Shown here piece by piece: positions 45,643-54,597 of a stretch of DNA of 57,964 nucleotides. This DNA comes from Oceanospirillum maris DSM 6286 (lineage in GTDB: Bacteria > Pseudomonadota > Gammaproteobacteria > Pseudomonadales > Halomonadaceae), in the NCBI RefSeq assembly GCF_000422865.1, contig NZ_AUGW01000022.1, forward strand, positions 1 through 57,964, read 5' to 3'. Each line of letters begins with the position of its first letter. Position 1 is the first letter of the stretch. Both the position numbers and the translations under genes were made by a program. Under the pieces are notes generated by a model. The model did not search any database, was not told where the DNA came from, and saw only the letters and a list, made by a program, of their open reading frames with translations.

Positions 45643-47070
45643 TTATGACTCTTCGTCGTCACCATTAGTTTCAAGATTCAGCTCTTTGATCTTACGGGTT
45701 AGGGTGTTGCGACCCCAGCCCAATAGCTCTGCGGCATCTCGTCGCCTACCAGCAGTATGCTTCAGAGCCACTTCGATCATCACTTTCTCAAACTCTGGCA
45801 CAGCAGTGTCTAAAATCCCTTTTTGTCCTTGAGAAAGGGCATTATCGGCCCATAGATGCAAGGCACTTTGCCAACGGCTGTTGCCATTAAGCGCAGATTG
45901 CTTTTGTTCCATCAACTCTGGCGGCAAGTCGTCTTGATGAACCTCTCGCCCCGAGGCCATCACAGTAATCCAGCGGCAGGTATTCTCCAGCTGACGAACA
46001 TTACCGGGCCAGCTAAGTTGCTGCATATACTCGATGGTTTCAGGTAAAAGCAGCTTTGGCTCTACTCCAAGCTCTTTACCTGCCTTAGAAAGAAAGAATT
46101 CTGATAAGCGTGGAATATCTTCTCTTCGCTCACTCAATTTTGGTAGATGGACGCGGATAACGTTCAAACGATGGAATAGATCCTCCCGAAAACGCCCTTC
46201 TTGCACCAAGGTTTCCAGATCCTGATGGGTCGCGGCAATAATACGTACATCAACCTGAACCGATGTATGACCGCCAACACGATAGAATTCACCATCCGCC
46301 AATACTCGCAGTAGGCGCGTTTGAGTATCGGCGGGCATATCACCGATTTCATCCAAAAACAGTGTGCCGCCATCGGCCTGTTCAAAACGTCCTCTACGCT
46401 GGGTATTTGCCCCTGTAAACGCGCCTTTTTCATGGCCGAACAGCTCAGACTCAATCAAATCTTTTGGAATAGCGGCCATATTGAGAGGAATAAAAGGGTT
46501 TTGCACCCGGGGGCTGTGCTGATGTAATGCATGGGCTACCAACTCTTTACCGGTGCCCGATTCACCATTAATCAATACCGTAATATTGGAGTGTGATAGT
46601 CGACCAATGGCACGAAACACTTCCTGCATGGCCGGTGCTTCACCAATGATTTCTGTACTGGGCAGAGCTTTTACATCCCCTGCCGGATGTTCTTGCTCTC
46701 TTGAATGGCTAATCGCTCGCTTTACAAGGGCAACAGCTTCATCAACATCAAAGGGCTTAGGCAGATACTCAAAGGCACCACCTTGATAGGAGGCTACCGC
46801 GCTTTCTAGATCGGAGTGAGCGGTCATTACGATAACAGGCAGGGTGGTATGTGTATTTTGAATCTGAGCAAGAAGTTCTAAGCCATCCATACCGGGCATA
46901 CGAATATCGGTGATCATGGCATCTGGTCGGTCGGTCTGTAGTGCTTTTAATACACCTTCGGCACGCTCAAATACCTTTACCGTCATGCCTTCTTGTTCCA
47001 TCGAACGCTCTAACACCCAGCGGATAGAGCGATCGTCATCGACAATCCAAACGTTATAAGGTTTGCTCAT
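45643..47070 (-). CDS. ntrC: Nitrogen regulator NtrC (GlnG)
   Basis: NtrC activates sigma-54 promoters under nitrogen limitation. The 475 residues have a receiver domain with [12 protein letters not shown] (Asp near 54), an AAA+ domain with Walker [11 protein letters not shown], the sigma-54-contacting GAFTGA loop, and a C-terminal Fis-type helix-turn-helix ([20 protein letters not shown]). Its start overlaps ntrB by 17 bases, so the pair is co-expressed. NtrC boxes in front of ntrB and of glnA show likely autoregulation. Confidence 0.97.
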   Translation of the reverse strand: MSKPYNVWIVDDDRSIRWVLERSMEQEGMTVKVFERAEGVLKALQTDRPDAMITDIRMPGMDGLELLAQIQNTHTTLPVIVMTAHSDLESAVASYQGGAFEYLPKPFDVDEAVALVKRAISHSREQEHPAGDVKALPSTEIIGEAPAMQEVFRAIGRLSHSNITVLINGESGTGKELVAHALHQHSPRVQNPFIPLNMAAIPKDLIESELFGHEKGAFTGANTQRRGRFEQADGGTLFLDEIGDMPADTQTRLLRVLADGEFYRVGGHTSVQVDVRIIAATHQDLETLVQEGRFREDLFHRLNVIRVHLPKLSERREDIPRLSEFFLSKAGKELGVEPKLLLPETIEYMQQLSWPGNVRQLENTCRWITVMASGREVHQDDLPPELMEQKQSALNGNSRWQSALHLWADNALSQGQKGILDTAVPEFEKVMIEVALKHTAGRRRDAAELLGWGRNTLTRKIKELNLETNGDDEES

Positions 47071-48139
47071 TTTTTTGCTCCAGTGGAATCAAAAGTCTAA
47101 AAAACGTTTCGCCAGGGGTTGATTCGCACTCAATCAGTCCGTGATGCTGATGCAAAATCGTTTGGGCAATCGACAACCCTAATCCAGTACCTTCAGCACG
47201 TCCTGTTACTAAGGGATAAAAAAGCGTTTCTAGTAGCTCTGACGGAATACCAGGGCCGTTATCAATAATCTCTACTTGGCATAGCAAGCGGTGACATTCG
47301 GCCCCTAGGGTAAACTGCCGCTTTGCGCGGGTTCGGAAAGTAATACTTTTCTTGCCTTCAGGCGGGTGTTCTTCAAGCGCTTGCATGGCATTGCGAACAA
47401 TATTAAGAATCGCTTGAATCAGTTGTTCTTGATCACCCTGTATATCTGGCAAACTTGGATCGTAGTCTCGAACCAGTATTAGACTGTCATCTGCTTCTGC
47501 TCTAATCAGGGCATAAACATGCTCTAACACTTTATGGATATTAACTTCAGTAAAGTCAGGCATTTTGCGCGGCCCAAGCATACGATCCACTAAATTACGC
47601 AGACGGTCAGCCTCGCAAATAATCACTTCGGTGTAATCTTTAAGGCTTTCATCAGGAAGCGCACGCTCCAATAGCTGAGCCGCACCACGAATTCCACCTA
47701 ATGGATTTTTAATCTCATGGGCCATTCCCCGCACCAGTGTGCGCAGCGTTTCCTGCTGAGCAAAGAGGTCTTCTTCTTTGCTAATCTTAAGCAAACGATC
47801 ACGGGGTTGTAGCTCAACAACTAAACAATAACCTTTAGATACCAGCACAGGGCTTACGGTGTAATCGACGATATGCTGTACACCATTAGGTAGCACGATT
47901 AGGCTTTCTCTTTTAGTGAAAGGATGACCGGCAACCGTCGCTTGCTCCCACGCCTCTGGTGTACCGTCGCTTTCGATAAACAACTGATCAACGGGTATTC
48001 CAATAGCACGACTGGCCCCACAGGCAAATAGCATCTCAGCGGCAGGATTTAAATAGCTTAAACAGAGATTATGATCCACCTGAATAATAGCCGTACTGAG
48101 ATTATCAAGTAGTAGCTTATAGTTATCAGTCATGCTCAC
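47054..48139 (-). CDS. ntrB: Nitrogen sensor kinase NtrB (GlnL)
   Basis: NtrB phosphorylates or dephosphorylates NtrC under control of the PII protein. It is a soluble kinase of 361 residues with a PAS domain (about 8-120), the His box GMAHEIKNPLGGIRGAAQLL near residue 140, and an ATPase domain with NAMQALEEH, DNGPGIPSE and TGLGLSIAQTI. The GTG at 48139 is 7 bases after AGGAGG and is preferred to the ATG six bases later. A sigma-54 promoter (48179-48195) lies just upstream. The ntrBC pair is separated from glnA by a DUF4124 gene. Confidence 0.96.
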   Translation of the reverse strand: MSMTDNYKLLLDNLSTAIIQVDHNLCLSYLNPAAEMLFACGASRAIGIPVDQLFIESDGTPEAWEQATVAGHPFTKRESLIVLPNGVQHIVDYTVSPVLVSKGYCLVVELQPRDRLLKISKEEDLFAQQETLRTLVRGMAHEIKNPLGGIRGAAQLLERALPDESLKDYTEVIICEADRLRNLVDRMLGPRKMPDFTEVNIHKVLEHVYALIRAEADDSLILVRDYDPSLPDIQGDQEQLIQAILNIVRNAMQALEEHPPEGKKSITFRTRAKRQFTLGAECHRLLCQVEIIDNGPGIPSELLETLFYPLVTGRAEGTGLGLSIAQTILHQHHGLIECESTPGETFFRLLIPLEQKNEQTL

Positions 48140-48178
48140 ACCTGTCCCTCCTTGGGACTCAACGAGTTAAAGTACTAA

Positions 48179-48195
48179 AAGCAAGAAACGCACCA
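48179..48195 (-). promoter_or_regulatory. Sigma-54 promoter of ntrBC
   Basis: On the minus strand TGGTGCGTTTCTTGCTT has GG-N10-GC with the exact -24/-12 spacing and a TTGCT -12 element. It lies about 40 bases before the ntrB start. Confidence 0.75.
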
Positions 48196-48343
48196 TAAAG
48201 AGAAGCTTTAAGCAAAATAAAGAGCTTAGCCCATGATAGATGACCGTATTAAGGTCTTACGATGATCACTCAAGGTATTAGCGTTACTTGGTCAGCCTCT
48301 TATCCATTTTTGTAGGAAGACACCGCACCGCTCAGGATGTTGA

Positions 48344-48360
48344 CGCACCACCATAGTGCA
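48344..48360. promoter_or_regulatory. NtrC-binding box upstream of ntrBC
   Basis: GCACCA-CCA-TAGTGCA matches the NtrC consensus TGCACYA-N3-TRGTGCA at all but the first base. It is about 160 bases upstream of the sigma-54 promoter, an enhancer distance. Confidence 0.8.
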
Positions 48361-48393
48361 CAAAAACGCCCCATGTTGGAATAAGACGCATGA

Positions 48394-48858
48394 TTAATGG
48401 GCAATAGGGATAAGTAGCTTTAAATATCTCGTCTCAATCGGAAGGCGAGTATTCCCCCTATAAATACGGGCGCTAAGAGAATGTACACCATTGGGCATCT
48501 GGTGCAGCAAGAAATGATCGCTATGTATTGGGCTTTGGTAACGCTTACCGTTTAAGTACAAAGCAGCTTTGTCCGCAGGGGCAAGCGGCGGAGAGATAGT
48601 CAGTTTAATAATGCGCTGTTTTGGGTCATTAGTTTGCAAGCTTGACAGTTGCACACGGTATCGACTCGGCTGAAGACTGTTAGCCTTCATGATGCCCCCG
48701 CGCCCAACTTTATGACGAGGTTGATCCGAATAAACAGAGTGGCCTTGATGATCAATCCAATGATAAAACGTACCAGCGTTTAACGCGCTAGAGCCTAAAT
48801 ATAAAGATAAGCCAAAAAGCAGACCCGAAACAAGGCTAACAAGCCGTGTGATATCCAT
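48394..48858 (-). CDS. Exported DUF4124 protein
   Basis: A 154-residue protein with a membrane or signal segment (about 10-28) and an N-terminal DUF4124 motif, FYHWIDHQGHSVYSDQPRH, near residue 32. DUF4124 proteins are exported proteins of unknown function that are often found near glnA-ntrBC in this group. The C-terminal half (about 70-154) looks like a beta-sandwich, with TISPPLAPADKAALYLNGK and GVHSLSARIY. It lies after the glnA terminator and before the ntrB control region. Confidence 0.8.
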   Translation of the reverse strand: MDITRLVSLVSGLLFGLSLYLGSSALNAGTFYHWIDHQGHSVYSDQPRHKVGRGGIMKANSLQPSRYRVQLSSLQTNDPKQRIIKLTISPPLAPADKAALYLNGKRYQSPIHSDHFLLHQMPNGVHSLSARIYRGNTRLPIETRYLKLLIPIAH

Positions 48859-48878
48859 AAGAAATAACCTAAACTCAT

Positions 48879-48932
48879 AAAAAAACCCCCACCCTTATTA
48901 AGGGCAGAGGTTAAGTCTCTTCAAATGAAGAG
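48879..48932 (-). terminator. Probable terminator of glnA
   Basis: Two small hairpins in sequence (CTCTTC/GAAGAG, then CCCTT/AAGGG) are followed on the minus strand by GGGGGTTTTTTT. The final stem is short, so read-through is possible. Confidence 0.55.
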
Positions 48933-48976
48933 CGGAAGCTTTATACACTACCGTTATGTTTACACGCTGCGGCTAT

Positions 48977-50383
48977 TTAAACACTATAGTACAGATCAAA
49001 CTCAATGGGGTGAGTTGTCATGTTTACACGTGCAACATCTTCGTTAATCAGAGCGATGTAAGCATCAATGCTATCGTCGGTGAATACGCCGCCTTTAGTC
49101 AGGAACTCACGGTCTGCATCCAAGCATGCCAGAGCTTCTTCTAGAGAAGAGGCAACCGTTGGAATAGCCGCAGCTTCTTCAGCAGGCAGATCATAAAGAT
49201 CTTTATCTGCTGGATCGCCAGGGTGAATCTTGTTCTGAACGCCGTCCAGTGCTGCCATCAATAGCGCAGAGAACGCTAGGTATGGGTTAGCAATTGGATC
49301 AGGGAAACGGGCTTCAACGCGCTTAGCTTTCGGGCTAGACGTGTAAGGAATACGCAGTGATGCAGAACGGTTACGGGCAGAGTAAGCCAGCATTACCGGT
49401 GCTTCAAAACCTGGAACCAAACGCTTGTAAGAGTTAGTACCTGGGTTACAGAATGCATTTAGCGCTTTAGCGTGCTTGATGATACCGCCAATAGCGAATA
49501 AGGCATCTTCAGACAGACCCGCATACTGATCACCAGCAAACTGGTTTACGCCATCTTTCCAGTAAGACAAGTGAATGTGCATACCAGAACCGTTATCACC
49601 AACAACAGGCTTAGGCATAAAGGTTGCTGTTTTGCCATAAGCATGAGCAACGTTATGAACAACGTATTTCAGCATTTGAACTTCATCAGCTTTCTTAACC
49701 AGCGTATTGAATGCTACGCCGATTTCATTCTGACAAGCCGTCGCCACTTCGTGGTGATGTACTTCAATATCTAGGCCAATCTCTTCCATCACGTTGCACA
49801 TTGTCGCGCGAATGTCGTGTACGGAATCAACAGGAGGCACTGGGAAATAACCGCCTTTAACCCGTGGACGGTGACCCATGTTGCCACCTTCCATGCCTTT
49901 GCCTGAGTTCCAAGCGGCTTCATCAGAATCGATTTTAACGAAGCTGCCGGACATGTTGCAGTCCCAGCGAACGTCGTCAAAGATGAAAAATTCTGGCTCA
50001 GGGCCAAAGAATGCCGTATCACCAAGACCGGTAGATTTTAGGTATTCTTCTGCACGACGCGCAACAGAACGTGGGTCACGCTCATAACCTTGCATTGTCG
50101 CAGGTTCAATAATGTCACAACGTAGAACCAGCGTTTTATCTTCAAAGAATGGATCGATGAAGCTAGCGTCGTCATCCGGCAAAAGAATCATGTCGGATTC
50201 GTTAATGCCCTTCCAACCAGAGATTGAAGAACCATCAAACATTTGGCCGTTTTCGAAGAATTCTTCATCAACGTAACGAGCAGGAATAGTAACGTGTTGT
50301 TCTTTACCTTTAGTATCGGTAAAACGCAGATCAACCCACTTAACATCATGCTCTTTGATCAGCTGCAGAGTGTTCTCTGACAT
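48977..50383 (-). CDS. glnA: Glutamine synthetase type I (GlnA)
   Basis: GlnA makes glutamine from glutamate and ammonia. The 468 residues are the normal GSI-beta length. The N-terminal beta-grasp region [19 protein letters not shown], the catalytic [18 protein letters not shown], the [14 protein letters not shown] block and NRSASLRIP are all present. The adenylylation site Tyr is in [13 protein letters not shown] near residue 397. I chose the ATG at 50381-50383, 6 bases after GGAGGAC; a longer frame adds 13 residues from a leader repeat. Expression is likely driven by the sigma-54 promoter and the NtrC boxes upstream. Confidence 0.98.
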   Translation of the reverse strand: MSENTLQLIKEHDVKWVDLRFTDTKGKEQHVTIPARYVDEEFFENGQMFDGSSISGWKGINESDMILLPDDDASFIDPFFEDKTLVLRCDIIEPATMQGYERDPRSVARRAEEYLKSTGLGDTAFFGPEPEFFIFDDVRWDCNMSGSFVKIDSDEAAWNSGKGMEGGNMGHRPRVKGGYFPVPPVDSVHDIRATMCNVMEEIGLDIEVHHHEVATACQNEIGVAFNTLVKKADEVQMLKYVVHNVAHAYGKTATFMPKPVVGDNGSGMHIHLSYWKDGVNQFAGDQYAGLSEDALFAIGGIIKHAKALNAFCNPGTNSYKRLVPGFEAPVMLAYSARNRSASLRIPYTSSPKAKRVEARFPDPIANPYLAFSALLMAALDGVQNKIHPGDPADKDLYDLPAEEAAAIPTVASSLEEALACLDADREFLTKGGVFTDDSIDAYIALINEDVARVNMTTHPIEFDLYYSV

Positions 50384-50413
50384 TGCTTGTCCTCCAATGG
50401 AGCTTTCGCTATA

Positions 50414-50464
50414 AGTTGTCAAAATCGATCAGTTGTCAAAATCGATTCATTATCAAAATAGATG
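50414..50464. repeat. 17-bp repeat, three copies, in the glnA leader
   Basis: AGTTGTCAAAATCGATC, AGTTGTCAAAATCGATT and CATTATCAAAATAGATG are adjacent, between the promoter and the glnA ribosome site. Confidence 0.85.
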
Positions 50465-50544
50465 GTCTAAAGTCTTTCTCTCGGGTGATGCAACAGCCTA
50501 TACCTTTAATACCCTAAAGCTAGGCTTTTCATTTTACTATCTTC

Positions 50545-50562
50545 AAAGCAATTTGAATGCCA
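50545..50562 (-). promoter_or_regulatory. Sigma-54 promoter of glnA
   Basis: On the minus strand TGGCATTCAAATTGCTTT fits the consensus with TGGCA (-24), GG-N10-GC spacing and TTGCT (-12). The transcription start would be near 50535. Confidence 0.85.
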
Positions 50563-50648
50563 TTTGGTAAAAAGCGAGTAATTCCAATGTGTTATAAAGA
50601 GAAAGAGTGATGGCAAGGGTATTAAACCTATACATTAACTTCTAGCAA

Positions 50649-50665
50649 TGCTCTTTTTTGGTGCA
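50649..50665. promoter_or_regulatory. NtrC box 1 of glnA
   Basis: TGCTC-N7-GTGCA, one base from the perfect GCAC-N7-GTGC core. It lies about 100 bases upstream of the sigma-54 promoter. Confidence 0.65.
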
Positions 50666-50680
50666 TAGAGCAATGGCTTC

Positions 50681-50695
50681 GCACTTTTGTTGTGC
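50681..50695. promoter_or_regulatory. NtrC box 2 of glnA
   Basis: GCAC-N7-GTGC, centred 31 bases (about three helical turns) from box 1, as expected for paired enhancer sites. Confidence 0.7.
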
Positions 50696-50740
50696 GCAAG
50701 CAATGCCGCTCATCAATATCCGCCCGATAACCGATTAAGA

Positions 50741-50971
50741 CTAGGTATCGTTGACTTCAATAGTAATGACAATCTCATCGGAATTCTCCTCCGTTGAGAC
50801 TAAAGTATGACCGTGTACACGACACCAAGCAGGAATATCATGTAAAGTGCCTGGATCTGTGCAATAAACAGTCAGTTGGTCACCTACGGATAGCTCGCTA
50901 ATTTTATTCTGAGCACGAATCACCGGAAGCGGGCAAAGTAAGTTGCGAGCGTTTAATTCATGTTGAGCCAT
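50741..50971 (-). CDS. TusA-family sulfur-carrier protein
   Basis: A small TusA/SirA-fold protein of 76 residues with the active Cys in LNARNLLCPLPVIRAQNKI near residue 14, then VGDQLTVYCTDPGTLHDIPAW. TusA proteins carry persulfide sulfur to tRNA-thiolation or other enzymes. The CPLP motif differs from E. coli TusA (CPEP). I chose the inner ATG at 50969-50971, which has AAGAGA upstream; the outer one has no site. An MnmA/ThiI-like gene lies upstream on the same strand but a terminator stands between them. Confidence 0.85.
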   Translation of the reverse strand: MAQHELNARNLLCPLPVIRAQNKISELSVGDQLTVYCTDPGTLHDIPAWCRVHGHTLVSTEENSDEIVITIEVNDT

Positions 50972-51069
50972 AGATTTCTCTTCTCTTAGATAGTCAGTCA
51001 TGATTGCAGTATGACAGGGGGCAAGCGCGCTTTATTTGTGCACTGGGCGTTAATTTTAGGCTGAAGGCG

Positions 51070-51103
51070 AAAAAAAACGCACCAGAGTTATCGAATGCGT
51101 TTT
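51070..51103 (-). terminator. Terminator of the PP-loop gene
   Basis: On the minus strand AAAACGCA pairs with TGCGTTTT around a 14-base loop, followed by a long T-run. Confidence 0.65.
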
Positions 51104-51133
51104 ATATTACTTTTACAGGTTTATTTTTATGCC

Positions 51134-52183
51134 CTAGTTGACGTACCAACTATCAGGAATCTCATCTATCGGCATAGGTTTTACCTGTAACGCTTGGGCA
51201 GGCTCGTTGTGCTGTCGCACAAGTTCAACCGTAACGTTATCTTCGTTACGGCCTTGACTGAAACGGGCAACCATACGAGCGGCAAGCTCTAAATCAGCCT
51301 CAGTTGGAGTACCGTCAACCAATGTCAGCGGGCCACCATGACTGGTTGGATAAAGATAAGTGAACTGCGGACGATAGCCCCGCATAAAGTTATTTTCACC
51401 CTCTTCTCGGCTAACAATCAGCTTAAAATTATTAGCAGGACGAATATGCCGCCCCACTTTCAAGAGCATAATGTCATCAATTTCATAGTCACGCTCACCA
51501 CGGGCATTCCAGAGATCCTGCAACTTGTTACTATAACTTTCATCGGTCAGGAAGCAGCAGCCACCCGCAGGTTGTGACCACTCATCAATACCTAGGCTAC
51601 GTGCCAATGCAATTTGTGGTTTACGGTTACGGCCATGAAAATCATACAGGTTTTCCCGCTTGATCCAGCCTTCTCGCTCAGGGTGCGTTTCCGGCAGATG
51701 GTGGGCGCATAACGGGCGGACAAGACGATCCTGCACCTGTGATTCTCGGGCAATAATCGGCATGGTTGATTTACGCTGAGATTTAGGACGCTGACCAACG
51801 ACTTCACCCGTAATCACAAAGTCAAAATCATTATCCTGACACCACTGCCAAGCACGGCCTACCATATCAATTTTACAATCAAGACACGGATTTAGATTTT
51901 GGCCATAGCCGTGTTTTGGATTAAGTACGATATCTTTGTACTCTTCTGAAATATCAATAATATGCAGCTTGATACCCAGTTGCTCTGCCACCCAAAGAGA
52001 ACTGTTTTTCTTCTGTTTGTCCTTGTCTTTTTTACGAATGGCATGAGTGTGCCCTTCGACACAAAAGCCGGTGTAGAAGTTAATACCCTCTACATGAACA
52101 CCTTGATCCTGAATAACTTTGGTAGCCAGCATGGAGTCCAGTCCGCCGGAAATCAGAGATACGGCTTTGCGTTGTTTGGTCAT
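51134..52183 (-). CDS. MnmA/ThiI-like PP-loop sulfurtransferase
   Basis: The PP-loop VSLISGGLDSMLATKV at residues 8-23 shows an ATP pyrophosphatase of the tRNA-thiolation type. Cysteines lie in NPCLDCKIDM and AGGCCFLTDES, at places that correspond to the catalytic pair of MnmA. The C-terminal part, FMRGYRPQFTYLYPTSHGG, resembles an NFACT-R/DUF814-like domain and has no match in MnmA itself. It is probably a tRNA 2-thiolation enzyme or relative, with an unknown target base. The standard MnmA is expected elsewhere in the genome. It is divergent from typA; the TusA-like gene follows downstream. Confidence 0.75.
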   Translation of the reverse strand: MTKQRKAVSLISGGLDSMLATKVIQDQGVHVEGINFYTGFCVEGHTHAIRKKDKDKQKKNSSLWVAEQLGIKLHIIDISEEYKDIVLNPKHGYGQNLNPCLDCKIDMVGRAWQWCQDNDFDFVITGEVVGQRPKSQRKSTMPIIARESQVQDRLVRPLCAHHLPETHPEREGWIKRENLYDFHGRNRKPQIALARSLGIDEWSQPAGGCCFLTDESYSNKLQDLWNARGERDYEIDDIMLLKVGRHIRPANNFKLIVSREEGENNFMRGYRPQFTYLYPTSHGGPLTLVDGTPTEADLELAARMVARFSQGRNEDNVTVELVRQHNEPAQALQVKPMPIDEIPDSWYVN

Positions 52184-52506
52184 GTCCCACCCATTTAAAG
52201 CGACAAAAAACGCAGGATTTTACCGGATCGTGGCCAGATAGAAAGTTAAAACGTGACTTTTTATTGCCCGTAAGGCTGTAATAATAATTACTAAGACGTA
52301 ACCGCTTGTTTTTACTTAATAGTTCCCCTCAATGCTGGTTGATCCACGCCATTGAAGAAGAAATTCATATAACCGTAAAAGCAAAGCGTGTACAATTTCA
52401 CACCTTTTTATTTTTCCTTTGCTGCCTTCTTGGCGGCAAGCATTTCCAGAGATAAGGGCAAATTACGGCTCTGTATCTCGTATTTAAAGCAGGCGAAAAA
52501 CTCCGA
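52184..52506. other. Divergent region between the PP-loop gene and typA
   Basis: These 323 bases should contain the promoters of both genes. A possible extended -10 element for typA, TGTACAAT, lies at 52389-52396, but no good -35 pairs with it. I recognise no gene here; a frame from 52388 runs into typA in another frame and lacks family features. Confidence 0.4.
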
Positions 52507-54327
52507 ATGTCTTCAGATATCAATAAGTTACGCAATATTGCAATTATTGCGCACGTTGACCACGGTAAAACTACTCTGGTTGATAAGCTACTTCAGTTCT
52601 CCGGTACGCTGGATCGTAAAGATGCGGGTTCAGAACGCGTCATGGACTCTAACGACCAAGAACGTGAACGCGGTATTACCATTTTGGCGAAAAACACCGC
52701 CATCAACTGGAACGATTACCGTATTAATATCGTTGATACTCCAGGACACGCCGACTTCGGTGGTGAAGTAGAGCGTGTACTATCCATGGTTGATTCGGTT
52801 CTTCTTCTGGTTGATGCTGTAGATGGCCCGATGCCTCAAACACGCTTTGTAACATCAAAAGCATTTGAGCGCGGTCTTAAGCCTATCGTTGTTATCAACA
52901 AAATTGACCGTCCAGGCGCACGCCCTGACTGGGTAATGGATCAAGTATTTGATCTGTTTGATAGCCTAGGCGCAACAGACGAGCAGCTTGATTTCCCTGT
53001 AATCTACGCTTCAGCATTAAACGGTATTGCCGGTAATGATCCTGAAGAGATGGCAGACGACATGAAGCCTCTGCTAGAGATGATTGTAAGCCGTGTTCCT
53101 GTACCTGACGTTGATCCAGAAGGCACGTTCCAAATGCAGGTTTCTGCACTGGATTACGACAGCTACGTAGGCGTTATCGGTATTGGCCGTATCACCCGTG
53201 GTACGCTGAAACCAGGCCAACAGGTGATCATCAAAGATATTGCTGGCAAAGAACGTAAAGGCAAAGTTCTAAACGTAAAAGGCTACATGGGCCTTGAGCG
53301 TGTTGATACGGATCTGGCTGGTGCTGGTGACATCGTATGTATCAATGGTATTGATGGTCTAAGTATCTCTGACACCCTGTGTGATCCTGAGTGTGTAGAA
53401 TCGCTACCGCCTTTGACCGTTGATGAGCCTACCGTAAGCATGACGTTCCTAGTAAACGATTCCCCGTTTGCGGGTAAAGAAGGTAAGTTTGTAACCTCTC
53501 GCAATATCAAAGAGCGTTTGGATCAAGAGCTGATTCATAACGTAGCATTGCGTGTAGAACAGGGCGATACGCCTGATAAATTTAAAGTATCAGGCCGTGG
53601 TGAGCTTCACCTGTCTGTACTGATTGAAACAATGCGCCGTGAAGGCTTCGAGATGGGTGTATCCCGTCCTGAAGTTATCCGCAAAGAAATTGACGGCGTA
53701 ATGATGGAACCCTATGAAAATGTAGTGATTGATGTTGAAGATCAGCATCAGGGTTCTGTTATGGAAGAGATGGGTCTGCGTAAAGCTGAACTAACCAACA
53801 TGGAACCAGACGGTAAAGGCCGTGTGAAACTTGAGTTCACCGTTCCTTCCCGTGGCCTAATCGGCTTCCGTGGTCACTTCCTGACAATAACCTCAGGTTC
53901 CGGCATCATGACCAGCATCTTTGACCGTTACGATACGGTAAAAGATGGTGAAGTAGCCAAACGTCAAAACGGCGTACTGGTTTCCATGGTGAAAGGTAAG
54001 ACATTGTCTTACGGCCTGTTTAACCTACAGGATCGCGGTCGCTTATTCTTGGGTCACGGTGCAGAAGTATATGAAGGCCAGGTCATCGGCATTCACTCTC
54101 GCAGCAATGACTTAGTTGTTAACCCAACTAAAGCCAAACAGCTGACTAACGTACGTGCTTCTGGTACAGATGAAGCGTTGACGTTATCTCCGCCAATCAA
54201 GCAAACGCTTGAGCAAGCACTAGAGTTCATCGAAAACGACGAGCTAGTAGAAGTAACGCCTGTCTCGGTTCGGGTTCGTAAGAAACTATTGAGTGAAAAC
54301 GAACGTAAGCGCTCTAAGAACAAGTAA
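52507..54327 (+). CDS. typA: Ribosome-associated GTPase TypA/BipA
   Basis: A translational GTPase that aids ribosome assembly and stress adaptation. The 606 residues have G1 [15 protein letters not shown] near 16-30, G2/effector [10 protein letters not shown]3 [13 protein letters not shown], and G4 [13 protein letters not shown]. Domains II, III and V and the BipA-specific C-terminal domain (from about 480) follow, ending in a basic [15 protein letters not shown]. It is a single gene with a strong terminator. Confidence 0.98.
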   Translation: MSSDINKLRNIAIIAHVDHGKTTLVDKLLQFSGTLDRKDAGSERVMDSNDQERERGITILAKNTAINWNDYRINIVDTPGHADFGGEVERVLSMVDSVLLLVDAVDGPMPQTRFVTSKAFERGLKPIVVINKIDRPGARPDWVMDQVFDLFDSLGATDEQLDFPVIYASALNGIAGNDPEEMADDMKPLLEMIVSRVPVPDVDPEGTFQMQVSALDYDSYVGVIGIGRITRGTLKPGQQVIIKDIAGKERKGKVLNVKGYMGLERVDTDLAGAGDIVCINGIDGLSISDTLCDPECVESLPPLTVDEPTVSMTFLVNDSPFAGKEGKFVTSRNIKERLDQELIHNVALRVEQGDTPDKFKVSGRGELHLSVLIETMRREGFEMGVSRPEVIRKEIDGVMMEPYENVVIDVEDQHQGSVMEEMGLRKAELTNMEPDGKGRVKLEFTVPSRGLIGFRGHFLTITSGSGIMTSIFDRYDTVKDGEVAKRQNGVLVSMVKGKTLSYGLFNLQDRGRLFLGHGAEVYEGQVIGIHSRSNDLVVNPTKAKQLTNVRASGTDEALTLSPPIKQTLEQALEFIENDELVEVTPVSVRVRKKLLSENERKRSKNK

Positions 54328-54380
54328 GCCAATGTTTCTTCCAGCAGGCTAAATTAAGCTTGCTTGGTGATACAGAAAAA

Positions 54381-54411
54381 GCCGCAACGGTTGCCCGTTG
54401 CGGCTTTTTTT
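54381..54411 (+). terminator. Terminator of typA
   Basis: GCCGCAACGG pairs with CCGTTGCGGC across TTGC and is followed by TTTTTTT. Confidence 0.92.
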
Positions 54412-54597
54412 ATCTCTAAAACAAGAGGTTATCTTTAGATACATTAGGATGTCAGGTTTTGTCAGAATCTAATGCGTAACAAACTGTTACTATCAAGAAA
54501 TTAATTAATAGTCTGTGCTTGATTTAGGTGCCGTCCATTCTCTGATTAGACGAATAGCCGGCCAATGACGCTTACGTTTACGTTTACAGGATATATT

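Larger units (their letters stand above)
50384..50740. other. glnA control region
   Basis: These 357 bases contain a threefold 17-bp leader repeat, a sigma-54 promoter and two NtrC boxes. No gene was seen. Confidence 0.7.

Noticed and set aside
8444-50464. CRISPR array
   Set aside because: The direct repeats found are adjacent without unique spacers, differ from place to place, and no cas gene is present.
52388-52771. A 127-codon plus-strand frame running into typA
   Set aside because: It overlaps the start of typA in another frame. The first part has no ribosome site or recognisable domain.
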